Assembly: GCA_037965595.1 (NCBI GenBank)
Contig: CP150183.1
Location: forward strand, 558,001-622,000
DNA from: Alkalihalobacillus sp. FSL W8-0930
GTDB lineage: Bacteria; Bacillota; Bacilli; Bacillales; Bacillaceae_D
Length of the DNA stretch: 64,000 nt
Direction of reading: 5' to 3'
Made by a program: the position numbers and the translations under genes. Below, piece by piece: positions 46,140 through 54,449 of this stretch; the first letter of the stretch is position 1; every line of letters begins with the position of its first letter. Under the pieces are notes generated by a model. That model searched no databases. It saw only the letters and a list, made by a program, of their open reading frames with translations, and was not told where the DNA came from.

Positions 46140-47408
46140 TTAATTCATTGGATGAGGTGGTTCTTGATCTTGAGATTTAGGAGAATCTTTACTCTCAAGC
46201 TTATTCTCGAATTTAGAAAGCTGACGTTTTGCAAACTCGCGACCGCCAATACCAAATGCAATAGCAAAGGCAACAGCTAAGCTACCAAGAATAAGTAAGA
46301 ACGCTAGATTTACAATGGATGTAGCAAATCCTAATTGATCAAGTGTCATAAAAACAGCAAACAGGATAATGACGTACTTTACAATGTTTGCAGAGAATGA
46401 GCTTCCAGTGTAACGAGCAATCAGTTGCTGAAGAAGGTTTGCGGCTACTAATCCAAGTCCTAAAATCAACAGTGCACTCACGAGCATTGGTAAGTAAACG
46501 ATGATTGCATTTCCAATCTGGTTTAATACGTTTAATCTCAGAACATTTAATGCCTCTACTGTAAAGAACAGAATGATGAGAACTTTTACAATCTGTCCAA
46601 GGATCTCGGCAAGCTGGAAACGTGGTGTTCCATCACTTGTTGGTCTGAAGCCAAAGTATCCATAGATGGAGTTAATGCCTGTGCGGTTTAAAAGACTTAC
46701 TAGCAGGCCAGATACAAAGCGAGCAAGATAATAACCAACAATCACTAGAACAATAGCAACAAAGATGTTAGGGATCATTCCAATCACTCGATCAAGAACA
46801 GACACGATCGGTTGAGAAATCATTTGGATATTTAATGCTTCAAGTGCAATCGTAATGACTGGGACAAGAAGAACAAACATCACAATGTTTGAAAGGACGG
46901 TAGAAAGAGTTTCCTTTGGAGGTTGCTCTTGCTTCCCTACATAAATTTTATTAAAAAAGCGATCAATCTGTAAGCCATTTAAAAGATTGTAGACAAGGTT
47001 GCGAACAAACCTGATTACGATAATCCCGATCGTTAAGATAATTGCGGCAGCAAACAAGTTAGGCAAGAATGCAAGAAACTTTTGCATCATACTTGAAATG
47101 GGTTGAGAAACAGAGTTCATGTTCAACGCGTCAAGTATACTCGGAATAAATAATATGAAAACTAAGTAATAAGCAATGGTGGCTAATGATTTTAACGTGT
47201 CGAGGCCCTTTTCCTCAGTTGGAACGACTCTTCCTCTTGCTAGAAGTCGTTGAACTCCCAGTTTCTTAAGCCCTTTTTCCAATATTCCCTTCACAATCGT
47301 CGCTACTGCAAATGCAAGCAATAAGAGCAATAATGCATACACCACGTTTGGAATGTTGGATACAATCTGGTCAAACATGTTTCTAAACGAGTCAGTTACA
47401 CCATTCAA
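46140..47408 (-). CDS. Mechanosensitive-channel-like membrane protein (conserved TM helix type)
   Basis: A 422-residue protein with about ten membrane helices arranged as repeated conserved-TM-helix units (PNVVYALLLLLLAFAVA, PNLFAAAIILTIGIIVI, PNIFVAIVLVIVGYYLA), as in CmpX-type members of the MscS-related group. The pore-lining MscS beta domain is not evident, so channel activity is uncertain. The start is TTG at 47408 after AGGAG. The C-terminus is charged and Pro-rich. Confidence 0.8.
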   Translation of the reverse strand: MNGVTDSFRNMFDQIVSNIPNVVYALLLLLLAFAVATIVKGILEKGLKKLGVQRLLARGRVVPTEEKGLDTLKSLATIAYYLVFILFIPSILDALNMNSVSQPISSMMQKFLAFLPNLFAAAIILTIGIIVIRFVRNLVYNLLNGLQIDRFFNKIYVGKQEQPPKETLSTVLSNIVMFVLLVPVITIALEALNIQMISQPIVSVLDRVIGMIPNIFVAIVLVIVGYYLARFVSGLLVSLLNRTGINSIYGYFGFRPTSDGTPRFQLAEILGQIVKVLIILFFTVEALNVLRLNVLNQIGNAIIVYLPMLVSALLILGLGLVAANLLQQLIARYTGSSFSANIVKYVIILFAVFMTLDQLGFATSIVNLAFLLILGSLAVAFAIAFGIGGREFAKRQLSKFENKLESKDSPKSQDQEPPHPMN

Positions 47409-47511
47409 AAAATCATCTCCTAGTATATAAAATATGTACTACAAGGATTTCATTCCTTTAAAGTAGGTGTGTTAAACATGAGAATGTTTATAAAAAAATT
47501 ATTCATACGAA

Positions 47512-47542
47512 AAAGGCCTCTGAACAAGAGTCAGAGGCCTTT
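47512..47542 (-). terminator. Terminator between the SDR gene and its neighbour
   Basis: Perfect 12-bp stem (47512-47523 with 47531-47542). On the minus strand it follows the SDR stop and is followed by Ts. Confidence 0.85.
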
Positions 47543-47548
47543 CAAACA

Positions 47549-48436
47549 TTAACCGTTAATGACACTTCCGCCATTTACATGAATCATCTGTCCTGAAACG
47601 TAGGATGAGTCACTTGAAGCGAGATAGACATAAGCTGGGGCGAGCTCTGCAGGTTGTCCAGCGCGCTTCATTGGAGATTGATCGCCGAACTGTGCCACAT
47701 CTTCACCAGGGAAGGAAGCAGGAATCAGTGGTGTCCAAATAGGACCTGGAGCCACGCCGTTTACGCGAATGCCTTTTTCCACTAAGTTTGTGGCAAGAGA
47801 GCGGGTGAGAGCGACAATGGCTCCTTTTGTTGCGGCATAATCCATGAGAACAGGATTCCCTTTATACGCGACAATGGATGCAGAATTAATGATCGAGCTG
47901 CCTTCTTTTAGATGTGGCATCGCGGCCTGGATGAAGTAAAAGTATGAGTAGATATTTGTCTGGAATGTCCGTTGAAGCTGAGAGGCAGAGATGTCCTCAA
48001 TTTTTTCTTGATAATGCTGCTCTGCTGCGTTGTTAACAAGAATATCAAGCTGCCCAAATTCATCTACCGTTTTCTTCACAGCATCGTGACAAAACGTTTC
48101 TTCACCTACGTCTCCACTCACTAGAAGGCAAGAGGCACCGTGCTCCTCTACTAATTGCTTTGTTTTCTTAGCGTCTTCATGTTCATTCAAATAGATGATA
48201 CTGACGTTTGCACCTTCTTTTGCAAAAAGAATCGCGACAGCTCTCCCAATTCCGCTGTCCCCACCAGTAATTAACGCCGTTTTCCCTTTTAACTTAGAAC
48301 TTCCTGTGTACGATGGATCATCGTAAAGGGGCTCCGGCTTCATTTCACTTTCAAATCCTGGTTGAACAGACTGTGTTTGTGCTGGCTTGTTCTTCATTTG
48401 TTCCTGTTTTTGTTGGATATCTTTTTGACTGGACAT
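47549..48436 (-). CDS. SDR-family oxidoreductase (general-stress type)
   Basis: A 295-residue short-chain dehydrogenase with an N-terminal ~45-residue Gln/Pro-rich extension typical of the YdaD/YhdF/YghA group. Cofactor motif TGGDSGIGRAVA, NNAAEQ, active-site Ser in INSASIVAYKG and Y-x3-K in YAATKG. In B. subtilis such proteins are sigma-B general stress proteins. A sigma-B-like promoter lies upstream (48471-48496). Substrate unknown. Confidence 0.9.
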   Translation of the reverse strand: MSSQKDIQQKQEQMKNKPAQTQSVQPGFESEMKPEPLYDDPSYTGSSKLKGKTALITGGDSGIGRAVAILFAKEGANVSIIYLNEHEDAKKTKQLVEEHGASCLLVSGDVGEETFCHDAVKKTVDEFGQLDILVNNAAEQHYQEKIEDISASQLQRTFQTNIYSYFYFIQAAMPHLKEGSSIINSASIVAYKGNPVLMDYAATKGAIVALTRSLATNLVEKGIRVNGVAPGPIWTPLIPASFPGEDVAQFGDQSPMKRAGQPAELAPAYVYLASSDSSYVSGQMIHVNGGSVING

Positions 48437-48470
48437 GAAAACACTCCTCTAAACTGATTCGTATTAGTCT

Positions 48471-48496
48471 TTACCTTTTCATTTGAAAATATAAAC
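48471..48496 (-). promoter_or_regulatory. Possible sigma-B promoter of the SDR gene
   Basis: Minus strand: GTTTAT (48491-48496), 14-base spacer, AGGTAA (48471-48476), against the consensus GTTTAA-N12-15-GGGTAT. The match is partial, but the spacing and the gene type fit. Confidence 0.4.
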
Positions 48497-48543
48497 GTAG
48501 AGTAAAGTAAATCAGGCTGGGGGATAACTAAAAATCAATTTGA

Positions 48544-48660
48544 AAAGGCGAATGATTCGATTACAGAATCATTCGCCTTTCGTGATTTAATTTGAACAAG
48601 CGGAGGGATTCTCCTGTAGCGGGTTATTTGCTAAATTCGTGTTTTACTCGCTACATTAAT
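48544..48660 (+). repeat. Interspersed GC-rich repeat, short copy F with hairpin
   Basis: A 15-bp perfect hairpin (48544-48558 with 48566-48580), then AACAAGCGGAGGGATTCTCC, TGTAGCGGGTTATTTGC and GTGTTTTACTCGCTACATT. It is nearly the same as copy C with the central section removed. It lies downstream of the anti-sigma gene. Confidence 0.75.
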
Positions 48661-48695
48661 ATTATGTCCCGCCCTCACGGTGATTTTTAAATCTA

Positions 48696-49529
48696 TCAGT
48701 ATAGCTCTGAAAGAGTGACAATCGGTCCTTCTGGCAAGAGGTTGTCTGGCTCGGGTTCAAGTGTGATCGCGATAGCCTCGAATAAGTCTTCAATATTCGT
48801 ATCGGAATCAAGGTCATATACGATGGCACCTTCTCCTTGTTCATTTGTTGTAAAGGAGCCTGAGGGTAATGGTGTTTCATCTTGGAATAACCAAATTTGA
48901 TAGACCTCTGAATCCACAGGTTCAGGCATTTGTTCGACCTGTACAATTAATTTGTAGCCATCTTCTTGTTGAACAATGGAGGCCTGACCAACATGCTCAT
49001 TTTCTTCACTTTCAGAAAGGAGAGAGGTTGAAGTGATCACTTGTTCGATCTGCGCCGTTCCAGATGAAGGCGGTTGTTCTGCATCATTTATTTGGCTAGC
49101 TAAAAGGTCGCGCTCTAGTTCTGTATTAGCAAGTTCTGATTGCGAATCATTTAATTGATTTATCGTATAGATGTTTATTCCGATCGAAGCGATTAAACCG
49201 GCTGCAATAATCTGAGCCCATGGCTTCCATTTATTTTTCTTTTTAGTTGGTGTGTTAATTGGAGTAATAACATCATTCTCTGGCTTCTTTTCGGTTGTAG
49301 ATGGTTTCTCATCTTCAACAATCGATCCTAGAATTCGTTTCTTCATGCCACTAGGCGGTGTGTGCTGTGTTGAATGTTCAGATATATCATTATTAAATTC
49401 AAAGAGCTCCTGTAACTGCTGCTGGCACTCTTCGCATTCTAATAAATGGAGTTCAAATTCTTCTTTCTCTTTTGGATCAAGGTGATCATTAAAATAGTCA
49501 AGTAAGTTTATGCATTTGTTATCACTCAT
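48696..49529 (-). CDS. Anti-sigma factor with zinc-finger and RskA-type domain
   Basis: A 277-residue single-pass membrane protein. The N-terminal anti-sigma domain has the zinc-binding H-x3-C-x2-C motif (HLLECEEC), followed by a transmembrane helix (about 98-118) and an extracytoplasmic RskA-like domain (VEQMPEPVDSEVYQIWLF). It starts at 49529 with GAGG upstream and overlaps the end of the sigma-factor gene by 8 bases. It should sequester that sigma factor at the membrane and release it on an envelope signal. Confidence 0.9.
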   Translation of the reverse strand: MSDNKCINLLDYFNDHLDPKEKEEFELHLLECEECQQQLQELFEFNNDISEHSTQHTPPSGMKKRILGSIVEDEKPSTTEKKPENDVITPINTPTKKKNKWKPWAQIIAAGLIASIGINIYTINQLNDSQSELANTELERDLLASQINDAEQPPSSGTAQIEQVITSTSLLSESEENEHVGQASIVQQEDGYKLIVQVEQMPEPVDSEVYQIWLFQDETPLPSGSFTTNEQGEGAIVYDLDSDTNIEDLFEAIAITLEPEPDNLLPEGPIVTLSELY

Positions 49530-50085
49530 AGATATCGCCTCTTTCACCCTTCCTGTTAAGAGTCTTACGTAGTTGGGTTAGTGCTAAACGTAGCCTGCCT
49601 TTAACAGTTCCAAGGGGAATCTTGCAAATCTTTGCTATGTTCCTTTGTGGTTCTCCGTCAAAGTAAAATAACTTAACTACATGCTGTTGTTCTTCTGGTA
49701 AATGGGCCAGAGCTTTTTGGATGGTCTGGCTTTCTTCTTTAAGAACAACAACTTTCTCTGGTATTTCTAGATCTGGCTCAGCGTCTCGGTCCTGAAACTC
49801 CACTTCCGTTACCTTTTTCTTTCTAATCTGATCAATGGCTGCGTTTCTAGCGACGGTCAAAAGCCAAGAGGAGAACTTTCCTTTACCTAGATCATAATTG
49901 GCTTTATTTTGCCAAAGCTTCATAAAAAGATCCTGCATCAATTCTTCAGTTAATCCCTCGTCCTTTGTAAATCGATAAATGAATGAAAATAAAATTCGTT
50001 CATACCGATCATACAGCTCCTCAAGAGCCTTCTTATCATGCTGAACAATTTGTTGATATAATTGTTCGTCGGTAAGATGTGGCAT
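49522..50085 (-). CDS. ECF-type sigma-70 factor
   Basis: A 187-residue protein with sigma region 2 (ALEELYDRYERILFSFIYRF, DLFMKLWQNK, SSWLLTVARNAAIDQIRKK) and region 4 (ALAHLPEEQQHVVKLFYFDG, IPLGTVKGRLRLAL). ATG 50085 has AAAGGAG 7 bases upstream; the longer frame start is unsupported. It is co-transcribed with its anti-sigma factor. An RskA-partnered factor is expected to respond to envelope or oxidative stress, but the regulon is unknown. Confidence 0.92.
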   Translation of the reverse strand: MPHLTDEQLYQQIVQHDKKALEELYDRYERILFSFIYRFTKDEGLTEELMQDLFMKLWQNKANYDLGKGKFSSWLLTVARNAAIDQIRKKKVTEVEFQDRDAEPDLEIPEKVVVLKEESQTIQKALAHLPEEQQHVVKLFYFDGEPQRNIAKICKIPLGTVKGRLRLALTQLRKTLNRKGERGDIYE

Positions 50086-50345
50086 GTATAACTCCTTTGT
50101 ACGCTGCTCCCTTGTATTAGAAAGTCTCTCCATAGGTAACCTGCATTAATACAACACCGTAATTGTTAGACTTCCTTTCATTAAGCATACGTAAATTGAA
50201 CGGACTTGGATCATTAAGCAAGATAAAAACCCCGTTAACTTTTTATTGTATCCGTTTACTCTCTATAAATCTATCATTTGAGGTTTGAAATTTCTTCTTG
50301 AAGGTATAGAAAACAAGCTACATAAAAATTAGGAGGAATGTTTAA

Positions 50346-50966
50346 ATGACAAAAATATTGATACCTTATTACTCATCTTACGGTCATGTCTTTCAGCTTG
50401 CAAAGGCAGTGGAAGAGGGTGCAAGCAGAGTAGAGGGGGCAGAGGTACGTTTAGTGAAGATTCCTGAATTTAAGGAAGTAAAAGAAGCGATGTCTGCACA
50501 GGATGCTTACGTAGAGGCACAAAAAGCTCAAGATCGTATAGAGGAGGCAACGCATGATGATCTAGTATGGGCTGACGGAATCATTTGGGGCTTCCCAACC
50601 AGGTACGGAAATATGCCGGCACAGGCGAAGCAGTTCTTAGACTCTGCAGGAGGCCTTTGGGCAAATGGTTCGCTTGAAGGACGTGTTACATCCGTTTTTA
50701 CAAGTACGGGCTCAATCCACGGAGGACAGGAAACAACAATTTTAACTTCACTTGTCCCATTACTACATTTTGGACTAATCTATGTAGGTCTTCCATACGG
50801 AGAGAACCAGGAACAGTTAACAACAGATGGAATTGGAGGCAGTCCTTACGGCGTATCAACCGTAGCTGGACCAGATGGAAGTAATGGCCTTGATGAGAGA
50901 GAATTAACGATGGCGAAGAGATTAGGAGAAAGAGTAGCAAACGTTGCAGCGAAGCTTTCAAAGTAA
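50346..50966 (+). CDS. wrbA: NAD(P)H:quinone oxidoreductase WrbA
   Basis: A 206-residue flavodoxin-fold protein. The FMN phosphate loop is YYSSYGHV, with the family segments FPTRYGNMPAQAKQFLD and TSTGSIHGGQETTI. WrbA reduces quinones by two electrons and limits redox cycling. It starts after TTAGGAGGAATG and is a single gene followed by its own terminator. Confidence 0.95.
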   Translation: MTKILIPYYSSYGHVFQLAKAVEEGASRVEGAEVRLVKIPEFKEVKEAMSAQDAYVEAQKAQDRIEEATHDDLVWADGIIWGFPTRYGNMPAQAKQFLDSAGGLWANGSLEGRVTSVFTSTGSIHGGQETTILTSLVPLLHFGLIYVGLPYGENQEQLTTDGIGGSPYGVSTVAGPDGSNGLDERELTMAKRLGERVANVAAKLSK

Positions 50967-50970
50967 TGCA

Positions 50971-51003
50971 AAGAACCTAGGGATCGTCATTTCCTAGGTT
51001 CTT
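50971..51003 (+). terminator. Terminator of wrbA
   Basis: Perfect 11-bp stem (50971-50981 with 50993-51003) followed by Ts, just after the stop. Confidence 0.9.
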
Positions 51004-51074
51004 TTTTCTATTCTAGTTTATTTCCAAAAACGGTCGTATAATAAGAGAAAGAAAAACAAGGGAGGCTTCAACAC

Positions 51075-51179
51075 GTGAAAAAACGACTATCAAATAAAAC
51101 CCTGTTTATTATTATAGCTGCAGTAGCGTTTGTATATGGAATCTCGTACTGGTTTGTGACAGGAAAAGCCACGATCTAA
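51075..51179 (+). CDS. Small membrane protein, 34 residues
   Basis: GTG start at 51075 with AAGGGAGG about 9 bases upstream. It encodes a Lys/Arg N-terminus, one membrane helix (TLFIIIAAVAFVYGISYWF) and a short tail. A -10 box TATAAT lies at 51037-51042, and it has its own space between the wrbA terminator and the convergent YitT gene. No family is recognised. It may be a real small membrane protein or a regulator. Confidence 0.55.
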   Translation: MKKRLSNKTLFIIIAAVAFVYGISYWFVTGKATI

Positions 51180-51204
51180 TAACAGGTTCTTATATTTCGC
51201 CAGC

Positions 51205-51822
51205 TCATTTCCCGGGGAATTTGTCGGCTGGATAGAGAAATTGAGGCATCGGACAACTTGTGACAACAATTGTTGCAACGCCGGTTGATATGACAGCAAT
51301 CGTTGATAATACGATTTCTTCAATCGTAACAATGGATAGACCAGCTACAACAGCGAGCATATCAAAAAAGATGATAAGCACTCCTACATTGTAAGGGACC
51401 TTTGTAGCAATCATTTGTGCCAATAAGTCAAAGCCGCCTGTACTAATATCCATTCGAAACATGATTCCTGCCCCAATGCCGAGTAAAAGACCGCCGGTAA
51501 TTGCACTTGGAAGTGGACCAAGGATAGCGAGATCAGGAGAATAAAGAGAGACCCAATCAATTAAGAAAGAAGAAACAATGACACCTGCAAGGCTATTGTA
51601 AAAAAATGAACGGAAGTAAAACCATGCAAAGATGTAAATTGGAATACTCACGACCAGAATGGTTATTCCAACTGGTGTATTCCAAAGATAATGGGCGATT
51701 AAGCCAATTCCTATAATCCCACCATCTAGTAGATGATACATCGTAAAAAAGAAATTAATCCCGATACTAATTAATAAACACCCAATCAAAAGTGTCAGTA
51801 CATAACGAACCATTTTTCGCAT
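51205..51822 (-). CDS. YitT/DUF161-family membrane protein
   Basis: About 205 residues and five or six membrane helices. The family segments GGIIGIGLIAHYL and ISTGGFDLLAQM are present. The start is uncertain: ATG at 51822 is taken, while TTG at 51852 would add ten residues; neither has a strong ribosome site. The protein lacks the C-terminal DUF2179 domain of longer YitT proteins, so it is a short member. Function unknown. Confidence 0.8.
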   Translation of the reverse strand: MRKMVRYVLTLLIGCLLISIGINFFFTMYHLLDGGIIGIGLIAHYLWNTPVGITILVVSIPIYIFAWFYFRSFFYNSLAGVIVSSFLIDWVSLYSPDLAILGPLPSAITGGLLLGIGAGIMFRMDISTGGFDLLAQMIATKVPYNVGVLIIFFDMLAVVAGLSIVTIEEIVLSTIAVISTGVATIVVTSCPMPQFLYPADKFPGK

Positions 51823-51908
51823 CACACCCAACTTGAGATATCCGATTGACAAGCTCTTTCACTTATATGCGGATGGTCCAAGCAGTATGAGTCAGATCAC
51901 AAAAAATG

Positions 51909-51948
51909 AAAAAATGCGAAGATCCCACATAGGATCTTCGCATTTTTT
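51909..51948. terminator. Bidirectional terminator after mgtE
   Basis: Perfect 17-bp stem (51909-51925 with 51932-51948) with A- and T-runs, overlapping the mgtE stop by one base. Confidence 0.9.
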
Positions 51949-53303
51949 TATGTTAAATTCGTCAAAAACGCCGTTGCAATACCAAAATAAATTAGTAACG
52001 AAAAGATATCATTTAAAGTAGTAATTAAAGGTCCTGAAGCAACAGCTGGATCCACTCCAAATCGGTGAAGAATAAGAGGGATGATTGTCCCAGCAAGTGT
52101 TCCAATAATTAACGTACAGAACAGGGACACACCGACAACCATACCTAGAGAAGGATCACCAATCCATAAGAACGCTATGAGTGTAATCAAGGTTCCGCAC
52201 GTGACACCAATAATTAAACTTACGCGAAATTCCCTGAGAATAAGATTCGTCACTACTTTTTTATCAATGGTGTTCTGGGAAATTCCTCGTACAACCACAG
52301 CAAGAGATTGAGTGCCGGTATTACCGGTCATTCCCGCAATCATCGGCATAAAGAACACAAGAGCAACAACCTGGGCAAGCGTGGCTTCAAAGTAATTCAT
52401 AATACTACCTGATACAAGTCCAATTAATAAGAGCAGAATCAGCCATGGAAGTCGTCTGATAGAGGCTGTCCATGCTTTAGTCGAAAAATCGATATTTCCT
52501 GACGCGGAAAGCTTTTCAATATCTTCGTTTGCCTCCCGAATGACAACGTCTAGAGCATCATCAACGGTGATAATACCAAGTAACGTGTCTTCATCATCAA
52601 CAACTGGAACCGCAATAAAGTCATACCGTTCAATGATGTTTGCGACCTGCTCCTGATCATCGGTTACCTTCACTGCGACTGTACGCGTAAACATGATATC
52701 TTCGATGACTTCATTGATATCCGCAATTAATAGGTCGCGATAGGAAACAACGCCAACTAATTTCTTCGCTTCATTAATGACGTATAAATAATAAATGTTT
52801 TCTGAGAAGCTCGCGTAATCCTTTAGTTTATCAACCGCTTGTCTAACGGTTTGATTGGCGTGAATCCAAATAAATTCGTTCGTCATCAATCCTCCGGCTG
52901 TTTCAGCTGGATAACTCATGAGTGAGCGAATTTTTATGGAATCTTCCTTTTTCATTACATCTAGGAACTCTTGAATGCGTTCCACGGAAAGCTCGTTCAA
53001 TAAATCGGCTAATTCATCATTTTCCATTAAATCCATTACTTTTGATGATTCTTCAACACCGAGCTTCTGAAGGATCTCTACTTGGTACTCTGTTTCAAGT
53101 TCCTCAATTAAGTCGGCAATTTGATCGGGGTTCAAAAATGTTAGAAATTTGTGATGATGTTTGACCGGGAGAGAACGGTAGATTATCGCTACATCATAGG
53201 GGTGTAGTTCATCTAATAGTTCCTGTAATGAGTGTCGTTTGGCCTCTCGAATATATTTAATAACCAAAACGAGAAGTTGGTCTTCTGTCATGTTAGCGAT
53301 CAT
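51948..53303 (-). CDS. mgtE: Magnesium transporter MgtE
   Basis: A 451-residue protein. It has an N-terminal superhelical domain (about 1-135), a CBS pair (about 140-255, with AGGLMTNEF and TVDDALDVV) and a five-helix pore domain with FMPMIAGMTGNTGTQS, the family's Mg2+ site. CBS and N domains sense cytoplasmic Mg2+ and gate the channel. Site GGAGGTG lies 8 bases before ATG 53303. A typical MgtE riboswitch was not recognised in the short leader. Confidence 0.96.
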   Translation of the reverse strand: MIANMTEDQLLVLVIKYIREAKRHSLQELLDELHPYDVAIIYRSLPVKHHHKFLTFLNPDQIADLIEELETEYQVEILQKLGVEESSKVMDLMENDELADLLNELSVERIQEFLDVMKKEDSIKIRSLMSYPAETAGGLMTNEFIWIHANQTVRQAVDKLKDYASFSENIYYLYVINEAKKLVGVVSYRDLLIADINEVIEDIMFTRTVAVKVTDDQEQVANIIERYDFIAVPVVDDEDTLLGIITVDDALDVVIREANEDIEKLSASGNIDFSTKAWTASIRRLPWLILLLLIGLVSGSIMNYFEATLAQVVALVFFMPMIAGMTGNTGTQSLAVVVRGISQNTIDKKVVTNLILREFRVSLIIGVTCGTLITLIAFLWIGDPSLGMVVGVSLFCTLIIGTLAGTIIPLILHRFGVDPAVASGPLITTLNDIFSLLIYFGIATAFLTNLT

Positions 53304-53437
53304 TTCTATGCACCTCCATACTCATCCTAATTACTTTACAGAAAAAAACACAGCAAGTAAACCGGATATTATCTCCTCTCATTATTCCCTTTTCCTTGAG
53401 GGATGTAACCTGAAACAGAATATTCTCATAAAATTAG

Positions 53438-53487
53438 TTGACAATGAGAATCGATTTCAATTAAGATGATAGTGAGAATTATTATCA
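53438..53487 (+). promoter_or_regulatory. Promoter overlapped by Fur boxes, ahead of the encapsulin cluster
   Basis: Perfect -35 TTGACA (53438-53443) and -10-like TAAGAT (53462-53467). TGAGAATTATTATCA (53473-53487) matches the 15-bp Fur core TGATAATNATTATCA in all but one position. A weaker match TGAGAATCGATTTCA lies at 53445-53459 between the -35 and -10. Iron repression is expected. Confidence 0.85.
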
Positions 53488-53507
53488 AATGAAGGTGAGG
53501 GTATGAC

Positions 53508-53813
53508 ATGACGTCTCTAATGATTGTAGGAGCTGATCATTTAGGTTCCATTCCAAAGAAGCTTGAGGACATGGGGTTTGCGAACATTCTACATATAAGC
53601 GGAAGAAAGACAAAAATGGTGAAACGTGAGATCCCCGCAGACATTGATATGATTCTAGTATTAACAGACTTTATCAATCATAACCTAACGACCGTTTTAA
53701 AGAAAAAAGCCATGGAGCAGGATGTGCCTGTATGTTATGCAAAACGCTCGTGGTGTTCTATTTATAAAGCCATAGGCGGGTGTGAGGCTGGCTGTCCAAT
53801 GAGTAAGAAATAA
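53508..53813 (+). CDS. DUF2325 protein, first gene of the Fur-controlled encapsulin cluster
   Basis: A 101-residue soluble protein with the DUF2325 fold start SLMIVGADHLGSIPKKLEDMGF and ending in a cysteine group (CYAKRSWCSIYKAIGGCEAGC), four cysteines within about 21 residues that could hold Fe-S or metal. Ribosome site GGTGAGG at 7-base spacing. It has no encapsulin loading peptide at its C-terminus (ends CPMSKK). The shared Fur control and position suggest a role in iron loading, release or sensing; this is inference. Confidence 0.8.
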   Translation: MTSLMIVGADHLGSIPKKLEDMGFANILHISGRKTKMVKREIPADIDMILVLTDFINHNLTTVLKKKAMEQDVPVCYAKRSWCSIYKAIGGCEAGCPMSKK

Positions 53814-53824
53814 TCGTAAATGAG

Positions 53825-53857
53825 AATCCTTCTTTATAATGATTATAAAAAGGGTTT
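53825..53857 (+). promoter_or_regulatory. Hairpin/dyad between DUF2325 and IMEF genes: attenuator or Fur operator
   Basis: A 16-base imperfect dyad (53825-53840 with 53842-53857, 14 of 16 paired or wobble) is followed by a T-rich tract. Its centre TTATAATGATTATAA (53834-53848) is a perfect palindrome that differs from the Fur core at two symmetric positions. It may partly terminate transcription after DUF2325 or bind Fur. An extended -10 (TG-N-TACTAT, 53876-53884) lies just downstream. Confidence 0.5.
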
Positions 53858-53915
53858 CTTTTTAATTGAGAATTGTGATACTATGGGAATAGTTAAAGAA
53901 ACGAGGTGGAGACCC

Positions 53916-54425
53916 ATGGAGAAGACACTGAACGTGCTTCATGATCTTTTTACCGCAATGAAAAAAGAGGTTAAAAGGTATATTCAAATTCTTGAACCAA
54001 AAACCACTAACCCTAGCAACGACTATGAACGTATGCTTGTGCGTAAAGCATTAGGCATAGAATACGCCAGAAAAAAACGAATTAAACAGACTTTACGAAA
54101 GCTTAATGAGTGGCTCGAAGCAGATTCACATAAGGATCTGGCACAGCATGAACTTATTGGGTTGTATGCAGATCTCCAGCTTGAACGATTTGCCCTTCAG
54201 GCATTTAGTCAACATGTGGAGGATGCACGCGTATTGGATTACGAGACAGAAGAGAATGAATTAGATAAGATGCAAGAAAGTGTACAAACACAAGTTGATG
54301 AACTTCAAACGATTTTAGAGGAGATCCAAAGCAATTGGGTGGAACCGACTACGTTTACCGAAGAAGAATCAACGCAGTCAAATGATTTAGAGAGACCGGC
54401 TTTCTCAGTTGGAAGTCTATTGTAA
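53916..54425 (+). CDS. IMEF-type encapsulin cargo (ferroxidase)
   Basis: A 169-residue all-helical protein with a long acidic C-terminal linker and the terminal peptide FSVGSLL, which matches the encapsulin loading peptide of iron-mineralising encapsulin-associated Firmicute cargo (T/SVGSL). Helices at about 5-25, 38-62, 72-98 and 110-140 suit a four-helix bundle, with acidic and His candidates in HELIGLYADLQLERF and FSQHVEDAR. ATG 53916 follows GAGGTGGAG; the longer frame start is unsupported. It should oxidise Fe2+ and mineralise iron inside the shell encoded by the next gene. Confidence 0.88.
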   Translation: MEKTLNVLHDLFTAMKKEVKRYIQILEPKTTNPSNDYERMLVRKALGIEYARKKRIKQTLRKLNEWLEADSHKDLAQHELIGLYADLQLERFALQAFSQHVEDARVLDYETEENELDKMQESVQTQVDELQTILEEIQSNWVEPTTFTEEESTQSNDLERPAFSVGSLL

Positions 54426-54449
54426 GACGAAAAAAGGAGAGTGAGTGCA

